From assembly GCA_015099395.1 (NCBI GenBank), contig AP024096.1:372001-436000 (forward strand): 64,000 nt of DNA, in the 5' to 3' direction. Source of the stretch: Ktedonobacteria bacterium brp13. Its GTDB lineage: Bacteria > Chloroflexota > Ktedonobacteria > Ktedonobacterales > Ktedonobacteraceae. Positions within the stretch are counted from its first letter, which is position 1, and each line of letters begins with the position of its first letter. Position numbers and translations under genes: made by a program. This document shows positions 1-8,574 of the stretch, piece by piece. Under the pieces are notes generated by a model. That model saw only the letters and a program-made list of their open reading frames with translations. It ran no database searches and had not been told where the DNA came from.

Positions 1-302
1 TTGATGCATCCTAGCTTCCTTCATAGTTCCTTGAGATCTCACTTGTTTAATCGGGTTCTCGTCTCCAAGTGTGACAGTTTTCTGTGGAAGTTCCCAAATT
101 GATAGTGCAGCCCGAGAGGCATGCTAAGTTCGAGGCATTGCATAAAGATGGAATGGAGGTGTGTCTTGCCAGTAAGAGGACAATGTGGACAAACAGAAAC
201 AGTGGTGCGCCGTCTCTCCTCATGAACGTATACATTCTAGATAAGCAAGTGAACTTCATCGAGAATGTATACAGATTATTCGCTGATCAATACACCAACA
301 GA
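1..302. other. Left edge, no supported gene
   Basis: I see no convincing gene here. A 92-codon open frame on the plus strand (84-362) has no ribosome binding site, shows no family I recognise, and runs into the 3' end of the cation transporter gene on the other strand. It is treated as chance. Confidence 0.4.
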
Positions 303-995
303 TCAGCAGCAGTCATCTTCACCAGCACAGTCGCACGCCTCACCTGTGCGTGCCTCATGTAATGCCTCACGCCCCTCGCGCACCAGAAAGTACACGAGCG
401 CAAGAGCTGCCAGCGGATCAGCCCACCACCAGCCGAAGAAGTGATTGAGGAGCAGGCCAGCAAGGAGAGTGAACGCCATATAGGCACAGGTCACACTACA
501 CGCAGCATCCGCTTTAAGGGCAGCGCTCCCGATCCGTTTAGCGACCCTCAGCTTGCCCTGCCAGAGTAGAGGCATGATGATCGCAGCCGCAAGAGCCAGC
601 CCTACACCCCACCAGGACGCCTGGGGATGGATACCGGCAAAAAGAGTCCAGACACTATCAGCAATAATATAGCAGGCCAGCGCGAACAGACCAATAGCCG
701 TCACCCAGGATGCTCGATGTTCAGCGCTTTCGACTCGTTCCTCTGATCTTCCGTACCTTTCGACCAGCAGCCGCCACAGCAGGATACCGCCAGCGATCAG
801 TTCAATAATGCTATCGATACCAAAACCTTCCAGGGATACGCTTCTGCTAAGAAAGCCGGTCGTGAGTGCGATAGCAGCCTCAATAACCATCCAGACAATA
901 GTCACGATCTCGATACCAATCCCCAAATGGATCAGGTTACGTCGGGAAGGTGTCGGTGAGGAAGAGGTCTGTATTACAGGAAGTGAGCGAGCCAT
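303..995 (-). CDS. CDF-type cation transporter
   Basis: Probable divalent metal exporter of the cation diffusion facilitator superfamily, in the cytoplasmic membrane. The 230-residue product has about six hydrophobic segments. The TM2 region reads FGIDSIIELIAG and the TM5 region LKADAACS, at the positions where CDF proteins carry metal-binding acidic or His residues, although the classic HxxxD pair is altered. The C-terminus is short and acidic with four Cys (ACDCAGEDDCC), replacing the usual cytoplasmic domain. The ATG at 995 overlaps the stop codon of the upstream repressor gene (TAATG), which implies translational coupling and fixes the start; an earlier in-frame start would lie inside the repressor gene. 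The neighbour is a CmtR-like sensor, so Cd, Pb or Zn export is inferred. The substrate is not shown by sequence. Confidence 0.82.
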   Translation of the reverse strand: MARSLPVIQTSSSPTPSRRNLIHLGIGIEIVTIVWMVIEAAIALTTGFLSRSVSLEGFGIDSIIELIAGGILLWRLLVERYGRSEERVESAEHRASWVTAIGLFALACYIIADSVWTLFAGIHPQASWWGVGLALAAAIIMPLLWQGKLRVAKRIGSAALKADAACSVTCAYMAFTLLAGLLLNHFFGWWWADPLAALALVYFLVREGREALHEARTGEACDCAGEDDCC

Positions 996-1342
996 TAGCA
1001 GCAATCCTTCTTCTCTGCATAACGAGAACAAGCAGAGACACCATGAGCAACATCAGTTAATAATTCCTCAGAAAGAGTCAGCAGGTCCGCCACCCGTAGA
1101 TCACTTAAAGAATAGCGCACATACCGGCCCTGCTGTTCACATACCAGCAGGTTACAGTCAAGGAGACAACGCAGATGGTTGGACGTATTAGATTGCGTCA
1201 AGCCCGTACGTTCCACCAGCTCGGAGACCGTCAGAGGGCCTGTCCGTAACGCATTAAGTAAACTCAGCCTTGAAAGATCAGAGAAGCCCCGAAACAATTT
1301 AGCCTGAAGCGCAAGGGTCGATGAAAGAGTCGCAACTGCCAT
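995..1342 (-). CDS. ArsR-family metal sensor, CmtR-like
   Basis: Winged-helix ArsR/SmtB repressor, 115 residues. The recognition-helix region reads SNTSNHLRCLLDCNLL. The CxxxC pair is at the place of Cys57 and Cys61 of M. tuberculosis CmtR, a Cd(II)/Pb(II) sensor, and more Cys lie in the tail (ACSRYAEKKDCC), where CmtR has its third ligand. By family knowledge, metal binding releases the operator. The start is placed at the ATG at 1342 because GGAGGAAG stands just before it; an upstream ATG at 1354 is itself part of that ribosome binding site. The gene is first in a two-gene operon with the CDF transporter, and an inverted repeat lies 15 bp upstream. Confidence 0.88.
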   Translation of the reverse strand: MAVATLSSTLALQAKLFRGFSDLSRLSLLNALRTGPLTVSELVERTGLTQSNTSNHLRCLLDCNLLVCEQQGRYVRYSLSDLRVADLLTLSEELLTDVAHGVSACSRYAEKKDCC

Positions 1343-1356
1343 TTCTTCCTCCATAC

Positions 1357-1388
1357 GTTATCATATCAGCAAGTACTGATACGATAAC
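1357..1388. promoter_or_regulatory. Inverted-repeat operator of the CmtR-like repressor
   Basis: GTTATCATATCAG and CTGATACGATAAC form a 13-bp inverted repeat with one mismatch and a 6-bp spacer, just upstream of the repressor start. Size, symmetry and position fit an autoregulatory ArsR/SmtB operator. Confidence 0.78.
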
Positions 1389-1429
1389 ATAGAGAGAAGT
1401 CAGTGTCAATGCTCTAAAAACCTCCTATT

Positions 1430-1459
1430 TTGACAACGGTGAATTTATGAATGTAAGAT
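1430..1459 (+). promoter_or_regulatory. Candidate promoter of the PhzF-family gene
   Basis: TTGACA (1430-1435) is followed after 18 bp by TAAGAT (1454-1459). It lies about 95 bp before the ATG at 1555. The -10 hexamer is imperfect. Confidence 0.38.
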
Positions 1460-1554
1460 GAAAGCATACAATTAACTATATTTACTTCTATCAAATAATT
1501 GGTTCCTGCACCAACGCAGAGAACGGCCCATTATATGAGGTAAGCAAGAAGCAC

Positions 1555-2448
1555 ATGAATATTACTATCTATCACTATACAGCCTTTTCGTCTCTACCCG
1601 AGAAAGGGAATTCAGCAGCTATCATTTTTGATACAGACAGGCTGACGGATAGCCAGATGCAGTCCATCGCCCAGATGATTGGCTTCAACGAAACAACGTT
1701 TGTATGTCAATCCTCGTCTGCTGATCTCAGATTACGTTTTTTCACGCCCGGGCATGAGATGGCTCTCTGCGGTCATGCTACAATGGCGACAGGCGTTGCA
1801 TTACACGACCATAATCGTCTTCAGCAGCAAGATTTTCCTGTCTCGCTCAACATAGAGACACAGGCTGGCTGCTTACCGATCATAGTAAACAAGAATGGTG
1901 AGCAGGTAATGGTTACAATGAGACAGCTCCCCGCTCGGTTCGTACCATTTGAAGGCTCACTACCCGAAGTGGCAGATGTCCTGGGGCTACGCGAAGATGA
2001 AATAGATGCACGTTATCCACTGGTGTATGGCAATACAGGCATCTGGACATTGCTGATCCCCATCCGATCTCTTGAGTCCTTCAGCAGAATGGAGCCTGAA
2101 AACAAGCGATTTCCAGCACTACTACAGCACTATTCACACGCTTCGGTACATCCTTTTTGCCTGGAGACCTACGATCCCCTGGCTCAGTTGCATGGCCGTC
2201 ATTTTTCATCTCCATTCTCTGGCACAAGAGAAGATGCAGTGACGGGGACAGCATCAGGAGCAATGGGGGCCTATTATATAGAATATATACAACGAAGCAA
2301 TGCGGCGCATCTTCTTATCGAACAGGGTTTTGAGATCGAGCGAGATGGACGGGTGAACGTGGACGTAGAACGTACCCCATCATCCATTGAAGTAAAGATT
2401 GCAGGCACAGCTACTTTTGTCAAAGCCTGGCAGATAGAAATTGAATAG
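1555..2448 (+). CDS. PhzF family isomerase/epimerase
   Basis: Member of the PhzF family, which has the two-domain diaminopimelate-epimerase fold and catalyses cofactor-free isomerisations; the substrate of this member is unknown. The 297-residue length is typical. Visible marks are GNSAAIIF near residue 18, the catalytic glutamate in NETTFV (Glu46), FTPGHEMALCGHATMATG near residue 62, and the C-terminal EDAVTGTASGA motif that repeats the glycine-rich turn. A GAGGTAAG sequence precedes the ATG. It is a single-gene unit between a divergent metal-resistance operon and a convergent membrane-protein gene. No phenazine genes are nearby, so a role in phenazine synthesis is not implied. Confidence 0.9.
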   Translation: MNITIYHYTAFSSLPEKGNSAAIIFDTDRLTDSQMQSIAQMIGFNETTFVCQSSSADLRLRFFTPGHEMALCGHATMATGVALHDHNRLQQQDFPVSLNIETQAGCLPIIVNKNGEQVMVTMRQLPARFVPFEGSLPEVADVLGLREDEIDARYPLVYGNTGIWTLLIPIRSLESFSRMEPENKRFPALLQHYSHASVHPFCLETYDPLAQLHGRHFSSPFSGTREDAVTGTASGAMGAYYIEYIQRSNAAHLLIEQGFEIERDGRVNVDVERTPSSIEVKIAGTATFVKAWQIEIE

Positions 2449-2615
2449 AGTACTGGCGTTGATATGATGCAACAATTTATACACTTATTTTATTCTACGA
2501 GGAAGCGAAACGATTAAAAAGTTGATATTTCAAACAAAACATCGTGCCATCTTCCCTATTATCAAAAATAAAGAAGATGACACATAGTACAGCGATAGAT
2601 TATCATTTACGAATA

Positions 2616-3008
2616 TTAGACAGCAAAAGCTGCGCGTACATTGCGATCAGCAAACAGGTAAATCAGGATAACAAGAGCAACGACCAGACTGGCAATAGCA
2701 GTACTGTTGTGTGCTCCGAGCCAGCTATACAGATCGTTCAGAAGGTTGATTACCTCAACAATAACGGCGGTCCAAAAAGCCCAGCGCTTAAGTGTCCACA
2801 ATCCCCAGCCTACAACGATATTTGCGATAGCAAGGATAGCACCAATAATGAGAGCAATCGTTACAGCCGCTGAAACCGCTCCACCATTAACAGCGCTCAA
2901 AGCGACTATACCAAGAATGGCAGCTAAAAGTGCTAAGACACCAAAAACAATCAGAATAATGGATAAGATCGAGATTCCAAGGGGGCGTTGACGATTTGTT
3001 GCCTGCAT
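2616..3008 (-). CDS. Four-TM membrane protein, unknown function
   Basis: 130-residue hydrophobic protein with four predicted membrane segments. The N-terminus begins RQRPLGISILSIILIVFGV, a pattern I have seen in many small uncharacterised bacterial membrane proteins. A short cytoplasmic tail ends in FADRNVRAAFAV. The start at 3008 is chosen because GGAGGAACGGT directly precedes that ATG. No catalytic residues are apparent and no function can be assigned. The gene is monocistronic and converges with the PhzF gene. Confidence 0.72.
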   Translation of the reverse strand: MQATNRQRPLGISILSIILIVFGVLALLAAILGIVALSAVNGGAVSAAVTIALIIGAILAIANIVVGWGLWTLKRWAFWTAVIVEVINLLNDLYSWLGAHNSTAIASLVVALVILIYLFADRNVRAAFAV

Positions 3009-3247
3009 ACCGTTCCTCCATGAAGTAGGTGATATAACGACCAGAAAACCACTAAAAATGTCTTCCAATTATTATACTCTTGAGGTCAACCAAAAGATTC
3101 ATTAAAAGCATACTAGTTTTTAGGTAGTACATCTACTAGATAATGCTAAATTAGCAACATTGTCAAAATTGTATAATAGCCGCGTTTCTTCGTTATCTTT
3201 ATCAAGTACACAAAAATTCATGAGAAGGAGCGAACTATAACAGGCTT

Positions 3248-4111
3248 ATGCGTAACATCTCCACCTTCGCTGAAAATACCAGCGATTTCGACAACCAGGA
3301 AATCCACGTTACCCCAAATGTTGACGTAATGGGTAGTCGTGTTGTTGCTGCCTGGCTCGATTTTATGCCCCTCAGTGTCCTGCTCTGGCTCGTGGACACC
3401 ACCTTTGGCATCAACCACTATCTGTCATCACTGCCTACTCTCTCCGGCATCCCTTATACTTCAAGTCTCACTATTGCAGTACCCGGACTCTACCTGCTGA
3501 TGATCGTCTACTATACCGTGCAGGAAGCGCTTTTTGGTGCGACCTTTGGCAAGTTTATTATGGGCTTAAGAGTCGTACAGAATGATGGTAGCCCTGTCAC
3601 CTTCATAGGCGCGCTCGTACGCAATGTTGTACGCCCTATTGATGCTACCTCTGGCTACCTACTGGGATGGCTAATCGCCCTTTGGTCCTCGCGCCATCGT
3701 CGTCTTGGCGATCATCTGGCTGGTACTCTGGTCGTAAGCAAGGACTCAGTACTCGTAGCCGCGCAGCCGCGCTCATATTTCTGGCTGCGCCTGGGCACCC
3801 TCACATTCTTGTGCGCCTGCTTAGTAACATTCTGTCTGGGCTTCGACTATTACGGTCGACCGCCTCTAGTCATCCAGGGACTGACCAACGCTAACGCACC
3901 TTCGCCAATCTTCACAGATCGTGGCACCATTACAGATCTGACCCAGCACCAAACGCTAGCAAAGGACAACACCGTCACCTATGCTGTCACATTTACAGCG
4001 CTTAATCACGGCACACGGTCGCAATGCCAGGGCAATATTACGCTCACATGGACCGGCTTTCCCAATGGCTGGTCAGGTGCCTCTGGTGAGACTACGTGCA
4101 ATCCCGCATGA
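3248..4111 (+). CDS. RDD family membrane protein
   Basis: RDD-domain protein of 287 residues. The RDD signature is clear: GSRVVAAWLDFMPL (Arg and Asp in TM1), FGATFGKFIMGLRVV before TM3, and SSRHRRLGDHLAGTLVV closing the domain. After a fourth hydrophobic stretch (about 185-205) there is a roughly 80-residue C-terminal part, predicted outside the cell, with two Cys. RDD proteins include transporters and factors of unknown role; nothing here decides. The ATG at 3248 lies 17 bp after an AAGGAG. A 6-codon frame (ATG 3220 to TAA 3240) spans that site, so coupling from a mini-ORF is possible. A TATAAT at 3172 may be its -10. Confidence 0.85.
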   Translation: MRNISTFAENTSDFDNQEIHVTPNVDVMGSRVVAAWLDFMPLSVLLWLVDTTFGINHYLSSLPTLSGIPYTSSLTIAVPGLYLLMIVYYTVQEALFGATFGKFIMGLRVVQNDGSPVTFIGALVRNVVRPIDATSGYLLGWLIALWSSRHRRLGDHLAGTLVVSKDSVLVAAQPRSYFWLRLGTLTFLCACLVTFCLGFDYYGRPPLVIQGLTNANAPSPIFTDRGTITDLTQHQTLAKDNTVTYAVTFTALNHGTRSQCQGNITLTWTGFPNGWSGASGETTCNPA

Positions 4112-4120
4112 GCACTGTTT

Positions 4121-4447
4121 TTATGCTGATACAGGCATACGTGCCTGGCGTACGTGCGAATCCAGCATAAAGCCAGTAGCGACCAGGGCCATTATCAGGC
4201 TGCCTGCAATTACAGTGACTGCGCTATTCTGGTACTGCAAAAGGAGTCCAGTGAGTATCTGCCCGATAGGATTACTGATGCCGATGAAGACGCGCGGGAA
4301 GGCGTTAAGTGCACCTGCAATAGCTGCGGACAGCGGTGAGCCAGTTATGGCGAGGAGCAGGAATGGAAAAGCTAGTTGCGAGATGCCGCCGCCGATACTG
4401 GAGATAGCCTGCCCACCCCATAGCAATAGCCGTACAAGCCGACAAAG
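4121..4447 (-). pseudogene. MFS transporter remnant, internally deleted
   Basis: The frame joins the start of a major facilitator protein (LLLWGGQAISSIGGG, TM1 and TM2 up to about NAFPRV) directly to a typical C-terminal end (NPIGQILTGLLLQY, last TMs, then SHVRQARM). MFS drug exporters of this type are about 400 residues; roughly 300 central residues are missing. Reading upstream, the frame meets a stop right after LVRLLLWGG, with no start codon or ribosome binding site. An internal deletion followed by decay is the simplest reading. It lies between the RDD gene and a terminator. Confidence 0.72.
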
Positions 4448-4478
4448 CTAGAGATTCAGGCAATAAACAAGACATGTA

Positions 4479-4506
4479 AAAGGGAACACATTGGAATGTT
4501 CCCTTT
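4479..4506 (-). terminator. Terminator of the F420-type reductase gene
   Basis: AAAGGGAACA and TGTTCCCTTT form a 10-bp perfect stem with an 8-nt loop just past the stop codon. The minus strand continues with TTT. Confidence 0.75.
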
Positions 4507-4534
4507 CGTATGCTCTAGCAGGTAATTTGAATGC

Positions 4535-4951
4535 TTATCTGGCAGAACGTTCGAGCGCAAAAATGGGAATTTCACGTGCAGTATTCCGTTGATACTCGGC
4601 GTAAGGAGGAAATACTTGCGCGGCCCTCGCGAATGCTTTTTCCCGCTCACTACCAGTAAGTACCCTTGCATGAGCAGCAAACTGCTCGGTACCTGTCTCA
4701 ACAGTCACGTCAGGATGAGCCAACAGATTGTGATACCACAGAGGATTCTTCGGACTGCCCCCTTTAGAAGCTACAGCCAATACACGATCACCATCAGGAA
4801 CGTACATCAATGGGTATATGCGAGGCTGATTAGTTTTGGCACCCAGGGTTGTCATAAGGATCAACGGTGCCCAGCCTTCTACCTTACCACCATGTGTACG
4901 GAACTCCTTAACTACTTTTTTGTTTTGTTCTATAAATTCATCTTCTGTCAT
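4535..4951 (-). CDS. Deazaflavin (F420)-dependent nitroreductase family protein
   Basis: 138-residue split-barrel protein of the Ddn / F420H2-dependent reductase family (the TIGR00026 type). Recognisable pieces are LILMTTLGAKTNQPRIYPL, the substrate/cofactor loop VASKGGSPKNPLWYHNLLAHP, VTVETGTEQFAAHARVLTG, and the C-terminal FPPYAEYQRNTAREIPIFALER. Members use F420H2 to reduce quinones or nitroaromatics; the physiological substrate here is unknown. The start at 4951 follows GAGGGAG by nine bases and gives MTEDEFIEQNK; an earlier in-frame codon would add an atypical tail. It is monocistronic and implies that the host makes F420. Confidence 0.87.
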   Translation of the reverse strand: MTEDEFIEQNKKVVKEFRTHGGKVEGWAPLILMTTLGAKTNQPRIYPLMYVPDGDRVLAVASKGGSPKNPLWYHNLLAHPDVTVETGTEQFAAHARVLTGSEREKAFARAAQVFPPYAEYQRNTAREIPIFALERSAR

Positions 4952-5253
4952 GTATGGTAACTCCCTCTCTGTAATTTCAACACAAAGAACGTGTGTATTC
5001 AAAGCAACACTTTTAGTCTAACACGTTGACAAAAGGCTCCACGTGACACTCCAGATGAGCCGCAAGATCGGCACATTTTGAAAATCTTGCGTACATGGTT
5101 CGCAAAGTCATACATTGCGCTTGTTGCAATCGATGTAGGAGAAAGAGGACTATACCACAAACGCAATACTTTTCCTCTATTTGCGTCTCTCTAGCATACG
5201 CTTATTTTGCAGCAAGATAAACCTTTTGAAAGAAAATAGATGAGGGAGCGTTT

Positions 5254-8007
5254 ATGTGGCGATTACTTTTTTCCACGCTGCGGCGACAACGTGGAAACAC
5301 GCTGTTGGCTGGCGGCGGTTTCTTACTAGCGGCCTGTACGCTTATTCTGCTCACAGCGACAACGCAAAGTACAGTCCTACGAGCAAATCAGATTATCAGC
5401 CAGAACTGGCAACCAAGCTACGATCTCGTAGTATTACCAGCCGGGGCAAAGATACCCCAGGGAAACTCGCTGCCAGCCGATTTCATCGCCGGCAATGGCA
5501 GTGGTATCAGCATGCAACAGTACAAGAGCATCCAGCAACTAGCAGGTGTCGAAGTTGCAGCACCCGTTGCCTATCTGGGCTATGTGCAGATCCCTTCACC
5601 AGTAATGAGCTTCACACCTGATCGTCTACCATCTGGCTATTATCAAGCGGATTGGACGCTCAGCGCATCGAACGGGAAACAAACCATTACAGAGCGACAC
5701 GAAAGCTTTGTTTATGAAGTAAAGGCATCCTGCCCCGATAACAACGATCCAACGCATATAAATACGTTGGAGAAAGCAGGTATTCAACCATCTTACGAAT
5801 ATATCTCCGAATGTGGCTTCGACGGAGGTGGGACACCACAAACTTTCCAGAGTATTGATACAGGTCCTTTTCTTCTCACAGCCATTGACCCTACAGCAGA
5901 AGATCAGTTGGTACACCTCGACCAACATATTACCAACGGTCGTATGCTTACTGAACAGGATACTGTGCAGAACAACACACCAAGTCTGGGCCAGGTACCT
6001 ACATATAGTGTCCCGCTACTTTTACAACAGCAGTTACAAGGACAGACTACCTTACATGTCACCTTTAAACGCTTGACGTCACAACTCATTGACCCTCAGC
6101 AGGTGCTAGACCGGGGTGGTGCTTCCTACCTTACCCATCTCCCTGGGCAGCAAACGATCCTTTCTCAAAATGCTCCGACGATCCAAAATAGCCTTATCAA
6201 ATTTAGCAACCTGGGGGATATATCTGCGTTATATTGGAATGGAAATTCATGGCAATCTTCATTTGAATTACAAGGATTTAATAGCATTTCATTCCTCTAC
6301 CAGCCTTCGGGTCTTACTTATCAACCTACGACAGCCCCTGACGGTCAGCACAGCACAGCCTATAAACTAGTTCCGAGTACCACACAACATCTACCAGCAG
6401 CATCAAAGGTATTACAAGCCCCAGAGCTAATACCCTCCAATCAACAAGGACCAGAGGTGGCATTCCGGAATCTTGCACCACTGAATGTCGCTAAAACAGC
6501 GAAACCACCCTATACAAATGCCGACTATGAAACACGATTTGTTGGTCAGTTTACCAATACTTCAATCTCTAATCAATTCAATAATCCACTGAACTGGTTG
6601 CCCGAGACAACGTATGCGTCACAACCGGCTCAACTGCTCTACGATGCGCAAGGAAACCCGGTACCTGCCACGTCTCTCTATCCAACGACAAATCCTGCTG
6701 GCTTTCTGCTCCAGCCGCCGGTCGCGCTGACTACACTGGATGCCGCACAGCACATTATGGGCAACAATAGTATCAGTGTGATTCGTGTACGCGTGGCTGG
6801 CGTGAGTACTGCGAGCAAGGCCAGTTGGAATAAGGTCGCTCAGGTTGCACAGCAGATACGGCAAAGTACGGGGCTACAGGTGCTGGTGACGCTCGGCTCT
6901 TCGCCCAAACCTACGCTGGTCTATGTGCCAGGACTGAACAAAGGACAGGATGGCTCAACACGAACGATTGCTCCGCTCGGCTGGATACAGGACTCCTGGA
7001 TCTATGTTGGGGCGGCCGTTATCTATCTCGCTCAACTGGGTTCAACGCGACTGCTGTTTTTAGGCGCGATCTTGCTTGTCTGTCTGGGCTACCTGATCGT
7101 GACCTTTAGTACGCTGGCAACTACGCAACGCAAAGAATTCGCGGTCCTCAGCGCGTTAGGCTGGCGACCCTGGCAACCTATTCGCATGTTTCTAGGACAG
7201 GTACTGTTGCTCGCGCTGGGTGGCGGCTGTGCCGGTATTGGGATAGCCTTACTGCTGGCAGTGCTCTTTGGTGCTACCCCCATTGCCATTGTCGTCATCT
7301 GGACGCTGCCCGCGATACTACTACTCGCGCTACTAAGCGTGCTGTATCCACTCTGGCATATCTGGCGTATAAAACCGGCTGAAGCGCTACGTGCTGGAGC
7401 CGCTATTCCCGCTGAAGGTGCTGTCGGAAAACGCCTCCACCTCACAACACTGCTGCCACCATTAGTGCTGCTTTCACTGAGCAACCTCACGCGCCTGCGT
7501 ATACGTGCAGCTATCGCCATTGGCAGCATTTTTTGTTCCGCACTACTCCTGACCATTTTGTTTAGCGGCCTGCTTGCTTTCCGCCAGACATTGCAGGGAA
7601 CACTGCTCGGCAATGATATACTGTTACAGACACAAATACCACAGATCGCCGGAGCCGTCTTTGCAGTGCTCTTGAGCTTTATGAGCGTGGCTAACCTCTT
7701 GCTGCTACAAGTACGCGAACGCCAGCAAGAGATCGGGCTTTTACGAGCAGTAGGCTGGCGACCGGTCTTTATCCAGAGAATGTTTATTCAGGAGGGTTTA
7801 CTGCTCGCTATATGCGGTGCCATACCGGGTGTCCTCGTTGCTCTCTACGTATTGCTTGAGCAGCACACAGCTCAGGGCGCGCTTCCTACACCACTCATTG
7901 CACTTGGAGCTATGGCAGGCATGGTGGTCATAGGAGGACTGGCAACTATCCCTGCTCTGCGCATGTCAGAAAGGGTACAGGTAGTTGATGTGCTACGTGC
8001 TGAGTGA
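5254..8007 (+). CDS. ABC exporter permease, two FtsX domains
   Basis: 917-residue permease of the MacB/FtsX type. An N-terminal membrane segment (about 15-35) is followed by a very large extracytoplasmic region (about 40-580), then three TMs of a first FtsX domain (about 585-715) with the typical QRKEFAVLSALGWRPWQ cytoplasmic stretch, a TM near 755, and a second FtsX domain (about 790-912) with RERQQEIGLLRAVGWRP. GATGAGGGAG precedes the ATG. It is the first gene of a four-gene operon: permease, ECF sigma factor, anti-sigma factor, ATPase. Such exporters move lipoproteins, peptides or antibiotics, or act as mechanotransmitters. The size of the outer domain suggests a periplasmic-side partner or envelope sensing; that is inference. 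Confidence 0.88.
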   Translation: MWRLLFSTLRRQRGNTLLAGGGFLLAACTLILLTATTQSTVLRANQIISQNWQPSYDLVVLPAGAKIPQGNSLPADFIAGNGSGISMQQYKSIQQLAGVEVAAPVAYLGYVQIPSPVMSFTPDRLPSGYYQADWTLSASNGKQTITERHESFVYEVKASCPDNNDPTHINTLEKAGIQPSYEYISECGFDGGGTPQTFQSIDTGPFLLTAIDPTAEDQLVHLDQHITNGRMLTEQDTVQNNTPSLGQVPTYSVPLLLQQQLQGQTTLHVTFKRLTSQLIDPQQVLDRGGASYLTHLPGQQTILSQNAPTIQNSLIKFSNLGDISALYWNGNSWQSSFELQGFNSISFLYQPSGLTYQPTTAPDGQHSTAYKLVPSTTQHLPAASKVLQAPELIPSNQQGPEVAFRNLAPLNVAKTAKPPYTNADYETRFVGQFTNTSISNQFNNPLNWLPETTYASQPAQLLYDAQGNPVPATSLYPTTNPAGFLLQPPVALTTLDAAQHIMGNNSISVIRVRVAGVSTASKASWNKVAQVAQQIRQSTGLQVLVTLGSSPKPTLVYVPGLNKGQDGSTRTIAPLGWIQDSWIYVGAAVIYLAQLGSTRLLFLGAILLVCLGYLIVTFSTLATTQRKEFAVLSALGWRPWQPIRMFLGQVLLLALGGGCAGIGIALLLAVLFGATPIAIVVIWTLPAILLLALLSVLYPLWHIWRIKPAEALRAGAAIPAEGAVGKRLHLTTLLPPLVLLSLSNLTRLRIRAAIAIGSIFCSALLLTILFSGLLAFRQTLQGTLLGNDILLQTQIPQIAGAVFAVLLSFMSVANLLLLQVRERQQEIGLLRAVGWRPVFIQRMFIQEGLLLAICGAIPGVLVALYVLLEQHTAQGALPTPLIALGAMAGMVVIGGLATIPALRMSERVQVVDVLRAE

Positions 8008-8037
8008 CACACGTAAAATGATGAGTGTGAGCAACTG

Positions 8038-8574
8038 ATGATAAAGGGGCAGAAAGATCAGAAGGAACAGTATATCTTCTTCAATACATTGTATCAACAC
8101 TATTACCCACGTGTGCTCGCCTATGTGAGCTTTCGCGTGGGGAGTATGGAGAATGCGGAAGATATCACCTCGCTGGTATTTGAACGCGCACTGACACATA
8201 TTGCGAAGCTACAGATACCAGAGGCGGCGGCGGCGTGGCTTTTTCGGATTGCACAGAACTGTGTCCATGATTATTTTCGGCACCAGCGACCAGAAATATC
8301 ACTGGAAGCGTTCGCTGGCAGAGAACCTGCACAGACGCTCTCACTCGAAGAACGCGTGCTGGCGGAAGAGGAACGCCGCCTCTTACTGGCCCATGTCAGA
8401 CATTTGTCTGAACGCGAACGGGAAATTATTGGATTGAAGTTTGTAGCGCATCTCACAAATAGACAGATTGCACGCGTGCTAAACATGCCAGAAGGAACGA
8501 TCGGTTCACTCCTCTATCGTACGCTTGGAAAACTGCGCGATGCTCTCCGCGCAGGGGAGACACAGCATGAGTGA
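8038..8574 (+). CDS. ECF sigma-70 family RNA polymerase sigma factor
   Basis: 178-residue ECF sigma factor. Region 2 is seen at YYPRVLAYVSFRVGSMENAEDITSLVFERAL, followed by WLFRIAQNCVHDYFRHQ, and region 4 at LSEREREIIGLKFVAHLTNRQIARVLNMPEGTIGSLLYR, a complete helix-turn-helix. The gene sits 30 bp after the permease, and its last 8 bp overlap the next gene, which encodes a membrane-anchored protein with anti-sigma layout. It probably drives transcription of the ABC exporter operon in response to an envelope signal. Confidence 0.9.
   Translation: MIKGQKDQKEQYIFFNTLYQHYYPRVLAYVSFRVGSMENAEDITSLVFERALTHIAKLQIPEAAAAWLFRIAQNCVHDYFRHQRPEISLEAFAGREPAQTLSLEERVLAEEERRLLLAHVRHLSEREREIIGLKFVAHLTNRQIARVLNMPEGTIGSLLYRTLGKLRDALRAGETQHE

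Noticed and set aside
84..362. 92-codon open frame at the left edge
   Set aside because: No ribosome binding site, no recognisable family, and it overlaps the end of the CDF transporter gene.
1555..2448. PhzF-family gene as evidence of phenazine synthesis
   Set aside because: No other phz genes are present and PhzF-like proteins are widespread.
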